Shown: in pieces, positions 8,461 to 16,735 of the stretch
How positions within the stretch are numbered: the stretch's first letter is position 1
How the letters are laid out: every line of letters begins with the position of its first letter
Assembly (NCBI GenBank): GCA_003252075.1
Contig: QKDO01000052.1
Location: 1 to 45,353 of the forward strand
From: Nitrospirota bacterium
Lineage (GTDB): Bacteria; Nitrospirota; Thermodesulfovibrionia; Thermodesulfovibrionales; UBA6898
Reading direction: 5' to 3'
Length of the DNA stretch: 45,353 bases
Notes under the pieces: model-generated
The model's database searches: none
The model's input: only the letters and a program-made list of their open reading frames with translations
Told to the model about the DNA's origin: nothing
Translations under genes and position numbers: made by a program

Positions 8461-8518
8461 TACGGAGCATAGGTGCGTTGTTGCCTGCTGAATGTTTTTA
8501 TTTTTTTTGGAGACTGAA

Positions 8519-9082
8519 GTGGATAAGCTTGTGGAACTGTTGATCAAGAGGTACCCCAAGACGGTTCACCTTGACGATAAGAGCGAGATCATGTTCCGGC
8601 CTCTTCGCAAGGATGACGAAAAAAGTCTTGCTGAATTTTTCAGCAATCTCCCGCTCAAAGACAGGGTTTGTCTAAAAGAGGATGTTGCCGACCCTAAGGT
8701 GATAGAAAACTGGATCTTGAATCTCGACTATGACAGCGTCCTTCCTATTGTTGCCGTTGCTGAAGGCAGGATAGTCGGAGACGCAACGCTTCACTTCAGC
8801 CCCATCGGATGGACAAAGCATCAGGGCGAGATCAGAATCACTACAGATATCAATTACCGTGTCAAGGGCCTGGGCACGAGGCTGACTGTGGATATCATGG
8901 ATATCGCTAAAGAGCTGGGGCTTGAACAGCTCAGCCTCGAGATATCCCCTGAGCTCCAGGAGGCCTTTCTCCTTTGTCAGAAACTCGGTTTTAAACAGGA
9001 GGCTGTACTGAAAGGCTTTATTGTTGATCTTGAGGGGAACGAAACAGACCTGGTTTTAATGGTCAAACATCTGAATGAATAA
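8519..9082 (+). CDS. GNAT-family N-acetyltransferase, second copy
   Basis: I choose GTG 8519 as the start because GGAG (8509-8512) lies six bases upstream; an in-frame ATG at 8492 would add nine hydrophobic residues without a good ribosome-binding site. The 187-aa product aligns along its length with the GNAT at 6696 (both have YPK-x-V near the start, then R-P-x-x-x-D-D-E, LPI-x-A-x-x-EGRIV, and a CoA loop). Here the loop reads NYRVKGLGTRL. Substrate unknown. The gene ends the plus-strand PHA block; the next gene is convergent. Confidence 0.88.
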   Translation: MDKLVELLIKRYPKTVHLDDKSEIMFRPLRKDDEKSLAEFFSNLPLKDRVCLKEDVADPKVIENWILNLDYDSVLPIVAVAEGRIVGDATLHFSPIGWTKHQGEIRITTDINYRVKGLGTRLTVDIMDIAKELGLEQLSLEISPELQEAFLLCQKLGFKQEAVLKGFIVDLEGNETDLVLMVKHLNE

Positions 9083-9172
9083 TGGCGTGGGAGTACGGGT
9101 GTTTTGCTGCCTCTGACCGCGTCATTGCCTTCGACATGTGCTGCCCCACATAAAGAAAAACGGATAGTCCTC

Positions 9173-10360
9173 TCACAGATACACAATGTTATCCGGCAGG
9201 TCAGTCAGCTTTTCGCATTTGCTTTCCGTGACGGCGAAGGTGTTTTCGATACCCACGGCCCCCTTTTCAGGGAAGAGGAACGTCGGCTCGACTGCGATCG
9301 TCTGGCCTGCGGTAAGGGGAGCCTTGAACTTTGGCGCGAGGACCGGCAGTTCGTCAAGTTCGAGGCCGACGCCGTGGCCCACGAATTTTGCCAGCTCCCC
9401 AGAATGTCCCATAAAGTTCTCGCCGAGCCCCGCTTCTGCGGCCATCATGGCAGCACCGGTGAAGAGGTCTTCGCAGATCCTGCCGGGGATGAGGTTTTCC
9501 CTGACCCATGCCAGAATGGCAAGAGATGTCCTGAATGCCTTTTCAAGCTCAGGCGCAAGTTTACCGAAGCAAAAGATCCGTGTCATGTCAACGATGTACC
9601 CGTTGTAAAAGCCGCCATAATCGACCATGATCGGCTGTCCTTCGCTGATCCTATCAGTTGACGGACCATAGGGCGCAGCAGTCCAGTGTCCCCTGCCGGT
9701 GACCCGGCCGTCAAAGCAGCCGGCAAGAGCGGCATTACGTCCGGAGACCGCTATCCCGGTGATCTCCTGGTTGAATCCCCTGATGCGCAGATACCCGCCG
9801 ATGCCGGCCATACGCAGGTGGTGCTCGAAGTCAGCAGCCAGGTCCAGTTCACGCATGCCGGGCCTGAGGAATTCAGGGATATGGCTGAAGGCCTCTGCAA
9901 GCAGTTTGCCGCCGACCCGCATCTGCTCCAGCTCCCAGGCGGATTTCACCGAGCGCAGATCGCGGTTGACAGCGGAGATGTCAACGAACTCACAATCCGG
10001 GAGAAGATTCCGATAGAATGTATAATGCTGCACCGGCAGCACATCAAAGGTGAGACCGATCTTCCGAGTCTTTTCCCCGAAGATCTCCGGGAGGTCTCTG
10101 CTCGCAGGGAAGGGCCTCACATCCCCTAGGGCACTCTCCTGCTGCGCTCGACTGAAGCTCTTTCTCACCAGAAGGACCGGCGCTCCCGCGGTCGGCATCC
10201 AGAGGACGCAGTTCTGGCGGGTGCCGGTGAAGTAAAAGACGTCCACGGAATAGTTGAAAAGTGCGCCGTCAAGACCGTCGGCAGCGAGCCTTGTCCTGAT
10301 TTTCTCTATCCTCGCTGTGATCTCTTCCCGGGGCACGGGGCTATTCATCATCACCTGCAT
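9173..10360 (-). CDS. M24-family metallopeptidase (Xaa-Pro aminopeptidase-like)
   Basis: The 395-aa protein has the creatinase-type N-terminal domain (about 1-145) and a C-terminal pita-bread domain. The five metal ligands of the family are visible: Asp247 (VDYGG), Asp258 (VDMTR), His329 (GHGVGLELDE), Glu358 (VEPTF) and Glu372 (IENTF). Such enzymes cleave the N-terminal residue before a proline or hydrolyse related amide bonds in the cytoplasm. The start codon overlaps the stop of the preceding DUF1847 gene (TGATG), indicating co-translation. The in-frame ATG four codons later is an alternative start. Confidence 0.9.
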   Translation of the reverse strand: MQVMMNSPVPREEITARIEKIRTRLAADGLDGALFNYSVDVFYFTGTRQNCVLWMPTAGAPVLLVRKSFSRAQQESALGDVRPFPASRDLPEIFGEKTRKIGLTFDVLPVQHYTFYRNLLPDCEFVDISAVNRDLRSVKSAWELEQMRVGGKLLAEAFSHIPEFLRPGMRELDLAADFEHHLRMAGIGGYLRIRGFNQEITGIAVSGRNAALAGCFDGRVTGRGHWTAAPYGPSTDRISEGQPIMVDYGGFYNGYIVDMTRIFCFGKLAPELEKAFRTSLAILAWVRENLIPGRICEDLFTGAAMMAAEAGLGENFMGHSGELAKFVGHGVGLELDELPVLAPKFKAPLTAGQTIAVEPTFLFPEKGAVGIENTFAVTESKCEKLTDLPDNIVYL

Positions 10361-11091
10361 CAGTCTCTTTCTTCGCCCACGTCCACAGGCTGGCTCTGGA
10401 GCCTCTTATAGTAAAAATTCTGTCCGTACAGCACGCTGACCGGGTTATGCCCGGTGACCCTGTCCTTGACCACGAGCGTCGTGACCGGAGCGTCAGAGTA
10501 TTTCGAGAAGAGCATGTCATGGCCGACGCAGAGGCCGACGATGATATTCATATCCGTGCCGGCGCGGTTCAGGAGTTGCGCTTGGGCCACGGGGTTGCAG
10601 GCCGGCTCGAAGGTGTTGGGCCGTACCTTGTTCTTCTCGTTCAGTCCGAGTTCCAGTTTGTCGATGCTGCCGGTCTTGCAGCATACGCTGACAGGATCAA
10701 ATCCCTGCGCTCTGAGAATGGCGGCAAGCCGATTCGTCTCGTCCAGGAGGCCGATACACGTGGCCATGCCGATCTTCCGGTATCCCATCAGCTCTGCAAA
10801 GGCGATCGTGTCCTCGACGCGCGTCCAGCGGGCATTTACGACGTCGCTCCCGGGGACCGGCTGGTAGCAGAGCCCCTCTACCTTTGTGGCGACCCGTGCC
10901 ATCTTTGCGTCTTCCGTGTTGCCGCGGTAGAGATCAAAGGATTCCCGGATGATGTCCTCGTGCTCCTGGGTAGGACAATAACCGGGCTTGTCAGGCCTTC
11001 TGGCAGGATCAGCACTCCAGCAATTCGTTGTCCCGGTCTTCTGCCAGACATTGCTGCACAGTCCGCAGGAAAATTCCGTCTTCTTTGTCAT
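10360..11091 (-). CDS. DUF1847 metal-binding protein
   Basis: The 243-aa frame starts at ATG 11091, nine bases after GGGGAGG; an upstream ATG at 11136 lacks such a site. The N-terminus carries cysteines spaced like a metal site (CGLCSNVW, NCW, YCPT). The middle is a Rossmann-like region (YRKIGMATCIGLLDETNRLA) and the C-terminal half has CKTGSIDK, EPACNPVAQA and VGLCVGHDMLF, all hallmarks I associate with DUF1847 proteins of anaerobes. Its biochemical function is not established. It is coupled to the M24 peptidase gene by a TGATG overlap. Confidence 0.85.
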   Translation of the reverse strand: MTKKTEFSCGLCSNVWQKTGTTNCWSADPARRPDKPGYCPTQEHEDIIRESFDLYRGNTEDAKMARVATKVEGLCYQPVPGSDVVNARWTRVEDTIAFAELMGYRKIGMATCIGLLDETNRLAAILRAQGFDPVSVCCKTGSIDKLELGLNEKNKVRPNTFEPACNPVAQAQLLNRAGTDMNIIVGLCVGHDMLFSKYSDAPVTTLVVKDRVTGHNPVSVLYGQNFYYKRLQSQPVDVGEERD

Positions 11092-11222
11092 AGCCTTGTT
11101 CCTCCCCGCTCCGGTTTTTTGACCAGCCGCTGTCAAAGCTGTGCAGGTATTTTACCACGCAGGGGGGAGAGGGAACATACAAAGACGTCAAGAGCGATAG
11201 TGTCGGTGATTGACAATCGGTG

Positions 11223-11259
11223 ATTGCAACGTTGCAATTAAATTCTGATGTGCTATAGT
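11223..11259 (+). promoter_or_regulatory. 16-bp palindrome overlapping a promoter for the small zinc-finger-like gene
   Basis: ATTGCAACGTTGCAAT (11223-11238) is a perfect palindrome with a central CG, the type bound by LacI-family repressors. It covers a possible -35 (TTGCAA, 11232-11237), 16 bp before an extended -10 (TGC-TATAGT, 11251-11259). Just upstream CGGTGATTG is repeated directly at 11204-11212 and 11218-11226. The downstream start codon is at 11290. Confidence 0.5.
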
Positions 11260-11289
11260 GTGAGTACATTCAACAAGAAGGAGGCGGAC

Positions 11290-11408
11290 ATGGCAACGGC
11301 GAAGAAGGCAATGTGTGCAGGTAAGACGAAGCAGGGGATGAAGTGCAAGAAGACAAGAAGACTGCTGTGGGAAAGTCGGCTTTTTGCGCAACTCACAAGA
11401 AAAAATAA
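11290..11408 (+). pseudogene. Small Cys/His zinc-finger-like protein gene disrupted by an 8-bp tandem duplication
   Basis: A good ribosome-binding site (AAGGAGG) precedes ATG 11290, and the frame reads MATAKKAMCAGKTKQGMKCK. It then meets AAGAAGAC twice in tandem (11347-11354 and 11355-11362). The extra eight bases shift the frame, which otherwise runs past a terminator to 11577. Without one copy the protein would continue KTAVGKSAFCATHKKK and stop at TAA 11406, giving about 36 aa with Cys, Cys, Cys and His spaced as in small single-zinc-finger proteins resembling DUF5763. The intact-length frame ends just before the terminator at 11433, which supports this reconstruction. It may be a real mutation, a phase-variable allele, or an assembly error. 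Confidence 0.75.
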
Positions 11409-11432
11409 CTCCCGTACTGCAGAAGATCTGAC

Positions 11433-11460
11433 AAGACTGCCCGCAAGGCAGTCTTTTTTT
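11433..11460 (+). terminator. Rho-independent terminator
   Basis: AAGACTGCC (11433-11441), loop CGCAA, and GGCAGTCTT (11447-11455) form a perfect 9-bp stem that runs into a T tract. It lies 24 bp after the reconstructed stop of the small zinc-finger-like gene and would end its transcript. Confidence 0.9.
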
Positions 11461-11509
11461 TGCCGGCGCAGGCCGGCAGCAGAACACATTCAGCCTGCCA
11501 GGAGATTGC

Positions 11510-12469
11510 TCAACACGCCTCACTGGAGCGCCGGAACGGATCGGATTCATTCTGCAGCGCTTCCCGTATCCAGCTGATGGTTGCCGGCTTGTTCATGGTA
11601 TAAAAATGCAGGAATGTTACCCCGTTCTTCCTGAGATCTTCGCACTGTTTCACCGAGTATTCCACGCCGAGCTTTGCCATCTCCTCCGGTTTGTCCGGGA
11701 ACGGATGCATCTTTTTCCTGAGAGCATCGATTATGGTCACGCTGCAGAAGTTCGCGAGCTCTTCTATTTTCCTGCCGTCAGTTACAGGCATGATGCCGGG
11801 CAGGATAGGGATGGTGATACCTGCCTTCCGGGCTTTTTCCCGGTATGCATAGAAATAGCTGTTGTCGAAGAACATCTGGGCTATGGCGAAATCAGCTCCT
11901 GCATCCACTTTCATCCTGGTGTATTCGATATCCTGCTCAAGGCTCGCCGACTCCTGATGACCCTCGGGATATACGGCCACACCAAGAGAAAAAACATGAT
12001 ATTGTTGGGCGAAGAGCACAAGGTCCCGCGCATTGGTGAAACCACCTTTTGCAGAAGCAATCCCCGGCGCGTCTCTCGGCGGATCGCCCCGGAGAGCAAG
12101 GACATTTTCAACTCCCTTGCTGATATAGACTCTCAGGACCCGGTCAATGTCTGCCTCGGCCGCGTTTATGCAGGTAAGATGCGGCATCAACGAGAGGGCT
12201 GTCTCCTCCCGAATCCAGGAGATGGCGTTGACGGTCCTTTCATGGGTGACACTCCCTGGGCTGCAGGTGACTGAGACGAAAAGGGGATCATATTTTTTCA
12301 GCTCATGTACGTGCTTCATGAAGGCTTCCCTGCCGGCTAGAGTCTTCGGGGGAAGAAACTCGAGATATACTCCTCTTCCCCTTTGTGCAAAAATATCCCT
12401 GATCTTCACAGTCCTTGTCTTCGGCTGAAAAAAATTCCATTGGCAGATCATCGACAGCTCTACTGTCAT
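11510..12469 (-). CDS. metF: Methylenetetrahydrofolate reductase
   Basis: The 319-aa frame encodes a TIM-barrel flavoprotein that reduces 5,10-methylene-THF to 5-methyl-THF. Visible family features are the N-terminal strand YLEFLPPKT with the catalytic-type Glu, VSVTCSPGS, the substrate/FAD segment VLALRGDPPRDAPG, and IAQMFFDNSYFY. Two starts are possible: ATG 12469 with GAGG four bases upstream, or GTG 12409, which would give the usual short N-terminus (KIRDIF). The gene stands alone between a terminator and the histidine kinase gene; no methionine synthase lies nearby, so it could serve either methionine synthesis or a C1 pathway. Confidence 0.92.
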   Translation of the reverse strand: MTVELSMICQWNFFQPKTRTVKIRDIFAQRGRGVYLEFLPPKTLAGREAFMKHVHELKKYDPLFVSVTCSPGSVTHERTVNAISWIREETALSLMPHLTCINAAEADIDRVLRVYISKGVENVLALRGDPPRDAPGIASAKGGFTNARDLVLFAQQYHVFSLGVAVYPEGHQESASLEQDIEYTRMKVDAGADFAIAQMFFDNSYFYAYREKARKAGITIPILPGIMPVTDGRKIEELANFCSVTIIDALRKKMHPFPDKPEEMAKLGVEYSVKQCEDLRKNGVTFLHFYTMNKPATISWIREALQNESDPFRRSSEAC

Positions 12470-12689
12470 TTTACCTCAGCTCACGCAGCGTTCAAGTGAG
12501 AAAGGGCAGACATGCAAGCTTCTTACCCTCCAGCATGGCACAGAACTGATGGTTGCGGTCAAGGGGAGATGCAGCAGGGCGGGGTTGCGAAACTGACCGT
12601 CGATATTAACGGAGTAGAAGGGGAACTCAGAAGCGCATTCCCACAGGTCAGGTGGATCTTCTTCGAGCCCGAGATGAAAGACTGATCCC

Positions 12690-13466
12690 CTAATGCTGTT
12701 CCTGATATGCAGGCAGGCGGAACAGGAAGCAGGACCCACCTCCCGGTGCGCTTTCATACCAGAGTTCACCGCCCAGCTTATCGACCAGCTCCTTGGCCAC
12801 GGCCAACCCATAGCCATTTGAAACTTCTCCACCAGTAGGGAGAGCGCTTAGCCGGACACCGCGCTGAAACAGTTTCGCCTGATCCTCCTGGCTCAGTCCC
12901 GGTCCTTCGTCACAGACACTGCAGACAACGCTCGTAATTTCATCCCATACCTTAACTAGAATCCGTCCCCCGGGAAAGGAGTACTTTACGGCGTTGGAGA
13001 GGATATTGTCCATGACCGCCCCGACAGCCACAGGATCGGTCCATACCGGGGGGACGTTTACGCTCGATTCGTAGACAATGAATATATTCTTCGGGTCAGC
13101 GATGCGCTGATAATAATTGCACGCCCTTTGTATAAGCAGGGCTGCATCCCACTTCAGAAACCGGAGCTTGGCATCCTTGGGTGGGGAGGTGGTCATCAGT
13201 TGGTTGACCGTGTGGCGCATTAAATCGGTCACGTGACCCAATCCTTCAAGCCAATGTTTGATCTGGGGGTTCGGATGGCCTGCCAATGAGTGAAGAAGCA
13301 GTTCTACGGTGCCGCCGGTTACTGTCAGATAATTATTGAGGGCATGCGCCGAATAGGCCACTGTTTCCGGGGCTAATGCAGGCATTTTGTCAAGTTCGCG
13401 CAGCGCCTGGTCCAATTCAGCCTGGGCCCTCAGAATCGATGCAGTGACTTGTTCCTGTTCGCTCAT
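12690..13466 (-). CDS. Orphan cytoplasmic sensor histidine kinase
   Basis: The 258-aa protein has a HisKA-like helix with His41 in SAHALNNYL, then an HATPase domain: N box DNILSNAVKYS, G1 box CDEGPGLS, G2 box NGYGLAVAKELV, and the terminal GGELWYES. It lacks any membrane segment and has only about 35 residues before the His helix, so it carries no recognisable sensor domain. The phospho-acceptor box reads HALNN rather than the common HE[LI]R. No response regulator gene is adjacent. It may receive signals from a partner protein or act as a phosphate relay. Confidence 0.85.
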   Translation of the reverse strand: MSEQEQVTASILRAQAELDQALRELDKMPALAPETVAYSAHALNNYLTVTGGTVELLLHSLAGHPNPQIKHWLEGLGHVTDLMRHTVNQLMTTSPPKDAKLRFLKWDAALLIQRACNYYQRIADPKNIFIVYESSVNVPPVWTDPVAVGAVMDNILSNAVKYSFPGGRILVKVWDEITSVVCSVCDEGPGLSQEDQAKLFQRGVRLSALPTGGEVSNGYGLAVAKELVDKLGGELWYESAPGGGSCFLFRLPAYQEQH

Positions 13467-13705
13467 ATCCCCCTCAATGTAAACCAGTACCTATGGTTTT
13501 TCGGTTCTTGAACAGACTATATCATAAAAAAAGCGTCATTAAATATAAAGACCCTTGCGAAAAACTGACAACCGCAGCGACGCTAAGCTCTGGCGAAGGC
13601 TGCGGACGAAGTCATATAGCCTGCCTGACCGGCGCGCTTGCGGCCACCTTCACCCTTGCATTGTCTTTGCTGATGTCACGGCAGGCCGCTTGCAAGCGTT
13701 ACCGA

Positions 13706-14134
13706 TCAGCTACAACGCCCGGTCGTGCGTTCCCTGCTGTCTACTCGGGTCTTGAGGTATGCATACACGTAGAGGATACTAACGAGCGATAGGTGTATCA
13801 GTAACGGGATTGTCCTTCGGAATTCGATCACCTGTTTTTGTATGCCATATATCGAGGCACCAACAATACCCGTAACCACCGGGAAGATGGTAAGGACCAA
13901 TATGCCCCGTCTTTCCATGGGTTTTATCGAGCCCCATATCAGCAATGCAGTCCAACCCGCCATCAATGAGGCTCCGATCCCCATTGCATAACGATATTCG
14001 ACACCGAGTCGTGAGAAATCGCCGCCAAATAATGCAGCACCAAGCTGGGGCAGCAGCATGGGAATCATTGCCAATCCATCTGTAATTGCCCCGATGATGA
14101 AGCATAGCCTCAGCAGAGCCGAACGATCCTTCAT
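13706..14134 (-). CDS. Small integral membrane protein with four predicted TM segments
   Basis: The 142-aa product has four hydrophobic segments, around residues 8-36, 48-68, 78-97 and 108-126, separated by short charged loops, and a basic tail. I do not recognise a named family. Its ATG overlaps the stop of the cupin gene upstream by four bases (14131-14134), so the two are probably co-translated and may act together. Confidence 0.75.
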   Translation of the reverse strand: MKDRSALLRLCFIIGAITDGLAMIPMLLPQLGAALFGGDFSRLGVEYRYAMGIGASLMAGWTALLIWGSIKPMERRGILVLTIFPVVTGIVGASIYGIQKQVIEFRRTIPLLIHLSLVSILYVYAYLKTRVDSRERTTGRCS

Positions 14135-14667
14135 TTTCTTTTTATGGTTTGACTTCTCTTTGCCTTTAATTGCTTCTTTTTAGGCCACTTTGTTGCCGTA
14201 TTTTGTTCGCCTTTATAATAATCCACCTTTGAGGAACTCTCGAATACCTCCATAAAGGGGAGAATATTAATTTTGCCTGAGTCAGGGTATTCACAAACGT
14301 CTATGCCGAAGATTGTCCTTAAATCCAGATAAACGCAGGGTGAATCGCTGTGGTTATAAAGTTGATGAGCGCCGGATGGGCCTTCTTCAAAAAATATGAT
14401 GTCTCCTTTGACAACTTTTTCGAATCCCTCTGGAGATCGTAGTGTAACTTCCCCTGAAATGATCATGAATAATTCCTCGGAAGCGCGATGAAAATGGTAA
14501 GGGAATGAGTATTTACCGGGATCCAATGAGACAATATAAAATTCAAGGTATTTGGAATTCACGAGTTTCCCCAGCCTGGAACTCATATGCCACTCAAAGG
14601 CAGGGGCGCGCGATTTTCTTTTCTTAAATGTCAGGTCCTGCCTACGAAAAACCTTCGGCATTTTCAC
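14131..14667 (-). CDS. Single-domain cupin protein
   Basis: The 178-aa protein contains a cupin barrel: the first motif FPYHFHRASEELFMI supplies His58, His60 and Glu65 and the second motif ends with GAHQLYN and His101, so a metal site is likely. A Gly in SGEVTL and the strand GDIIFFEEGPSG fit the fold. The N-terminus and the C-terminal tail (about 25 residues, KWPKKKQLKAKRSQTIKRK) are strongly basic. Small cupins may be isomerases, dioxygenases or sugar-binding regulators; the substrate cannot be told. It is translationally coupled to the membrane protein gene that follows. Confidence 0.8.
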   Translation of the reverse strand: MKMPKVFRRQDLTFKKRKSRAPAFEWHMSSRLGKLVNSKYLEFYIVSLDPGKYSFPYHFHRASEELFMIISGEVTLRSPEGFEKVVKGDIIFFEEGPSGAHQLYNHSDSPCVYLDLRTIFGIDVCEYPDSGKINILPFMEVFESSSKVDYYKGEQNTATKWPKKKQLKAKRSQTIKRK

Positions 14668-14766
14668 CCTCCCTTAAACGAGTTGTTTATAAAAACGGCC
14701 AGAAATTTCTATGGCTTTTAATCCTGGGAATGAATGGCCGCCCGGAGCAAAGTGGCGGCTATATTA

Positions 14767-15714
14767 TCATCGTGTGGCGAGACCATTGGCCTGCGCCAGA
14801 GATGTAGAAGCCCTGAAACCCCGGACTTCAGTCCGGGGAGTGGGTTCATATTTTGCCGTTGTCGCTGTTCCGAGGTTGTAATCGATCATTAACTCGCAGA
14901 GAGTGCGGCCATCGATAAGTATAACTTTTGGATCAATGCTTTCTACGTACTTAACTGCGTCATCGGAAAAGCGACCGGTTGTGATGAAAACGCCTTTCTT
15001 TGCTCTTTTGCCGTGAAGTGCACCAACAAATTTTTGTATTTCTGGACGACCTACAGTTCCACCCCATCTCTTTGCTTGAAGATATATAACATCCAGTCCA
15101 AGCCTGTCTTCTTTTATTATTCCGTCAATGCCTTCATCTCCGCTTTGTCCAATGGATCTACCAGCATCGACACGAGAGCCGCCATAGCCAAGTGCTACCA
15201 TGATGTCTACCACAAGCCTTTCAAAGAACTGTGGCGAATTGTCCTTAATTTTATCTAGTATTTCTGCAGCTAAATCGCCTCTCATGCTCTGATATGCTTT
15301 TTGAAGCGTCTCCTCTGGAGTTTCAAGCGGTAATGTTTCTTGTTCAGTGTTTTCAGTTGCTGCAGCTGTTTTCATTGTGTGAAATTCGACATATTCAGGA
15401 TATTGATTTAGGATTTTTATGTCGATTCGGGCATATCCTTTTTTGAGAAGGTCTAGACCGCGCTCCGTGATGCGGAAATTTGCCCGGCGAGGAGCTTCCA
15501 GAGCTTTGGCCTGAACAAAATAACTCTTAGCCCAAGCAACACGATTGTCGTATTTTGTCTGTGCACCGCTGGGCAGCATTTCTTTCATGTCTTCTTCCGA
15601 TAGATTCATGTTCCGTGCAATTAATTCTCGTGCCTCTTTCATGGAATGTTCTTTACCATCTGCAGCGATTTCCAGTAATGGTTTGAAGAAGGACTGAAAG
15701 TCAGGAACCGCCAT
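14767..15714 (-). CDS. mrr: Mrr-type restriction endonuclease
   Basis: The 315-aa protein has the Mrr layout: an N-terminal winged-helix domain (about 1-110; FQSFFKPLLEIAADGKEHSM, RRANFRITERGLDLL) and a C-terminal PD-(D/E)xK nuclease domain with GDEGIDGII (Asp197) and YLQAKRW (Gln213, Lys215). Mrr cuts DNA carrying foreign methylation. Length is close to the usual 300. The last 25 residues (PTPRTEVRGFRASTS and on) do not look like the normal family end and are encoded by DNA holding a strong hairpin (14819-14838), so the tail has probably been rewritten by an inserted repeat. No methylase lies beside it, as usual for Mrr. Confidence 0.9.
   Translation of the reverse strand: MAVPDFQSFFKPLLEIAADGKEHSMKEARELIARNMNLSEEDMKEMLPSGAQTKYDNRVAWAKSYFVQAKALEAPRRANFRITERGLDLLKKGYARIDIKILNQYPEYVEFHTMKTAAATENTEQETLPLETPEETLQKAYQSMRGDLAAEILDKIKDNSPQFFERLVVDIMVALGYGGSRVDAGRSIGQSGDEGIDGIIKEDRLGLDVIYLQAKRWGGTVGRPEIQKFVGALHGKRAKKGVFITTGRFSDDAVKYVESIDPKVILIDGRTLCELMIDYNLGTATTAKYEPTPRTEVRGFRASTSLAQANGLATR
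14819..14838. repeat. Perfect 8-bp stem hairpin, IS200/IS605-end-like or REP-like
   Basis: CCCCGGAC (14819-14826), TTCA, then GTCCGGGG (14831-14838) is a perfect hairpin within the 3' end of mrr. The wider sequence, AGAAGCCCTGAAA before and GAGTGGGTTC after it, resembles the subterminal hairpins recognised by IS200/IS605 TnpA. No tnpA or tnpB gene is adjacent, so it would be a solo end or a REP-type repeat. The family resemblance is from memory. Confidence 0.6.
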
Positions 15715-15980
15715 TAATTATCTCCTTAATATTGCCGTAATTCATTTGGGCCAACATTTAATCTGCGAACTTCCGTTTTTTTTTGCTTCATTGAACAGAG
15801 TATAGCATGAGAAAACAAGGCCGGAGAGCAAAAAAAGAATTAAATCGAGAGGATGGGTAAAAATAACTTCGTATAATCCGGTAATAAGGAAGCTATATAA
15901 AGTTCGTGAAATGCGGGAGATCTAAAAAAAGCGGAAAATCCATAAAAATCCTGAAGAACGAAAAAGCGGAAATTCGGCGG

Positions 15981-16628
15981 CTAAATTGCCGAGCGGATCC
16001 TGATGAAAGTCTTGATACGTTCTGTGTGCTTAGGGTCCATATCAAGGAATTCGAAGCCGATATGGTACTTTCTTTGTGTTTCGTGCTTTACGGTCTCACA
16101 GGAGGTGACCTTTGCCATGCACTTGACCGGCTCTGGGAGGTCAGGAAGGAACAGCCGGGCAGTGCATTCCGTGCCGGATGCTATCGGATTCCATGATTCG
16201 GCGAGCAGACCGCCATAGCTGAGGTTTAAGAGGGTGAGCGATTCGGTGAAGCTCAGGAGCGCGGTCAATGCCGGTGCTGCCACACGTACAGCCCGGGTTT
16301 TGCCGCTGTCCCTGCCGCAGGTCTTTGTCATGAAGTCCCCGCGTGATTCTTCAAGCCGTATCCCTGCAGAAAAAAGTGGGTCTGCATGGCCCCGCGGGCT
16401 GACGGACCATCCGGCAAAGCGCTCCCATACTGATATGCCGCGGACGATCATGAGTGAACCATTACTGCCGATCGTCACCATGCACCGGCTGCCGGGTTTG
16501 AGCCGCTTCGACGCTTTAATGCCGATGCCGTCAATGCCAAGGTCCGCTATCTCGGCACGCGTTTCGGTTATGGTCTCGACACGGATGTCATCTCCTTTAA
16601 GGGATATTCTCCTGTGCTTACGTCTCAT
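15981..16628 (-). CDS. PilZ-like protein with two candidate PilZ domains
   Basis: The 215-aa protein starts with RRKHRR and then IADLGIDGIGIKA (about 28-40), the R-rich and D-x-G-x-x-G pattern of a PilZ domain. A second PilZ-like unit occupies the C-terminal half, with LNLSYGGLLAE (about 134-144; N-x-S-x-x-G) followed by TARLFLPDLPEPVKCMAKV and HIGFEFLDM. PilZ domains bind cyclic di-GMP. The second unit lacks an obvious R-x-x-x-R just upstream, so it may not bind the nucleotide by itself. A role in motility or exopolysaccharide is possible, but no such genes are adjacent. Confidence 0.8.
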   Translation of the reverse strand: MRRKHRRISLKGDDIRVETITETRAEIADLGIDGIGIKASKRLKPGSRCMVTIGSNGSLMIVRGISVWERFAGWSVSPRGHADPLFSAGIRLEESRGDFMTKTCGRDSGKTRAVRVAAPALTALLSFTESLTLLNLSYGGLLAESWNPIASGTECTARLFLPDLPEPVKCMAKVTSCETVKHETQRKYHIGFEFLDMDPKHTERIKTFIRIRSAI

Positions 16629-16735
16629 GGTCAGCGGACGCCCCCCTATGGGGATATCTTACGAAAAAAGAGCGGAAAGAACAATAGGCTGCCGAAAAAA
16701 GCTTCCGTATAGTCCCGAACGATGGGAACGCCTGC

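Noticed and set aside
7840-8559. 239-aa minus-strand frame
   Set aside because: It lies opposite the second thiolase and has no recognisable motif.
10447-11223. 258-aa plus-strand frame
   Set aside because: It is the antisense shadow of the DUF1847 gene.
11606-12274. 222-aa plus-strand frame
   Set aside because: It is antisense to metF, whose motifs are clear.
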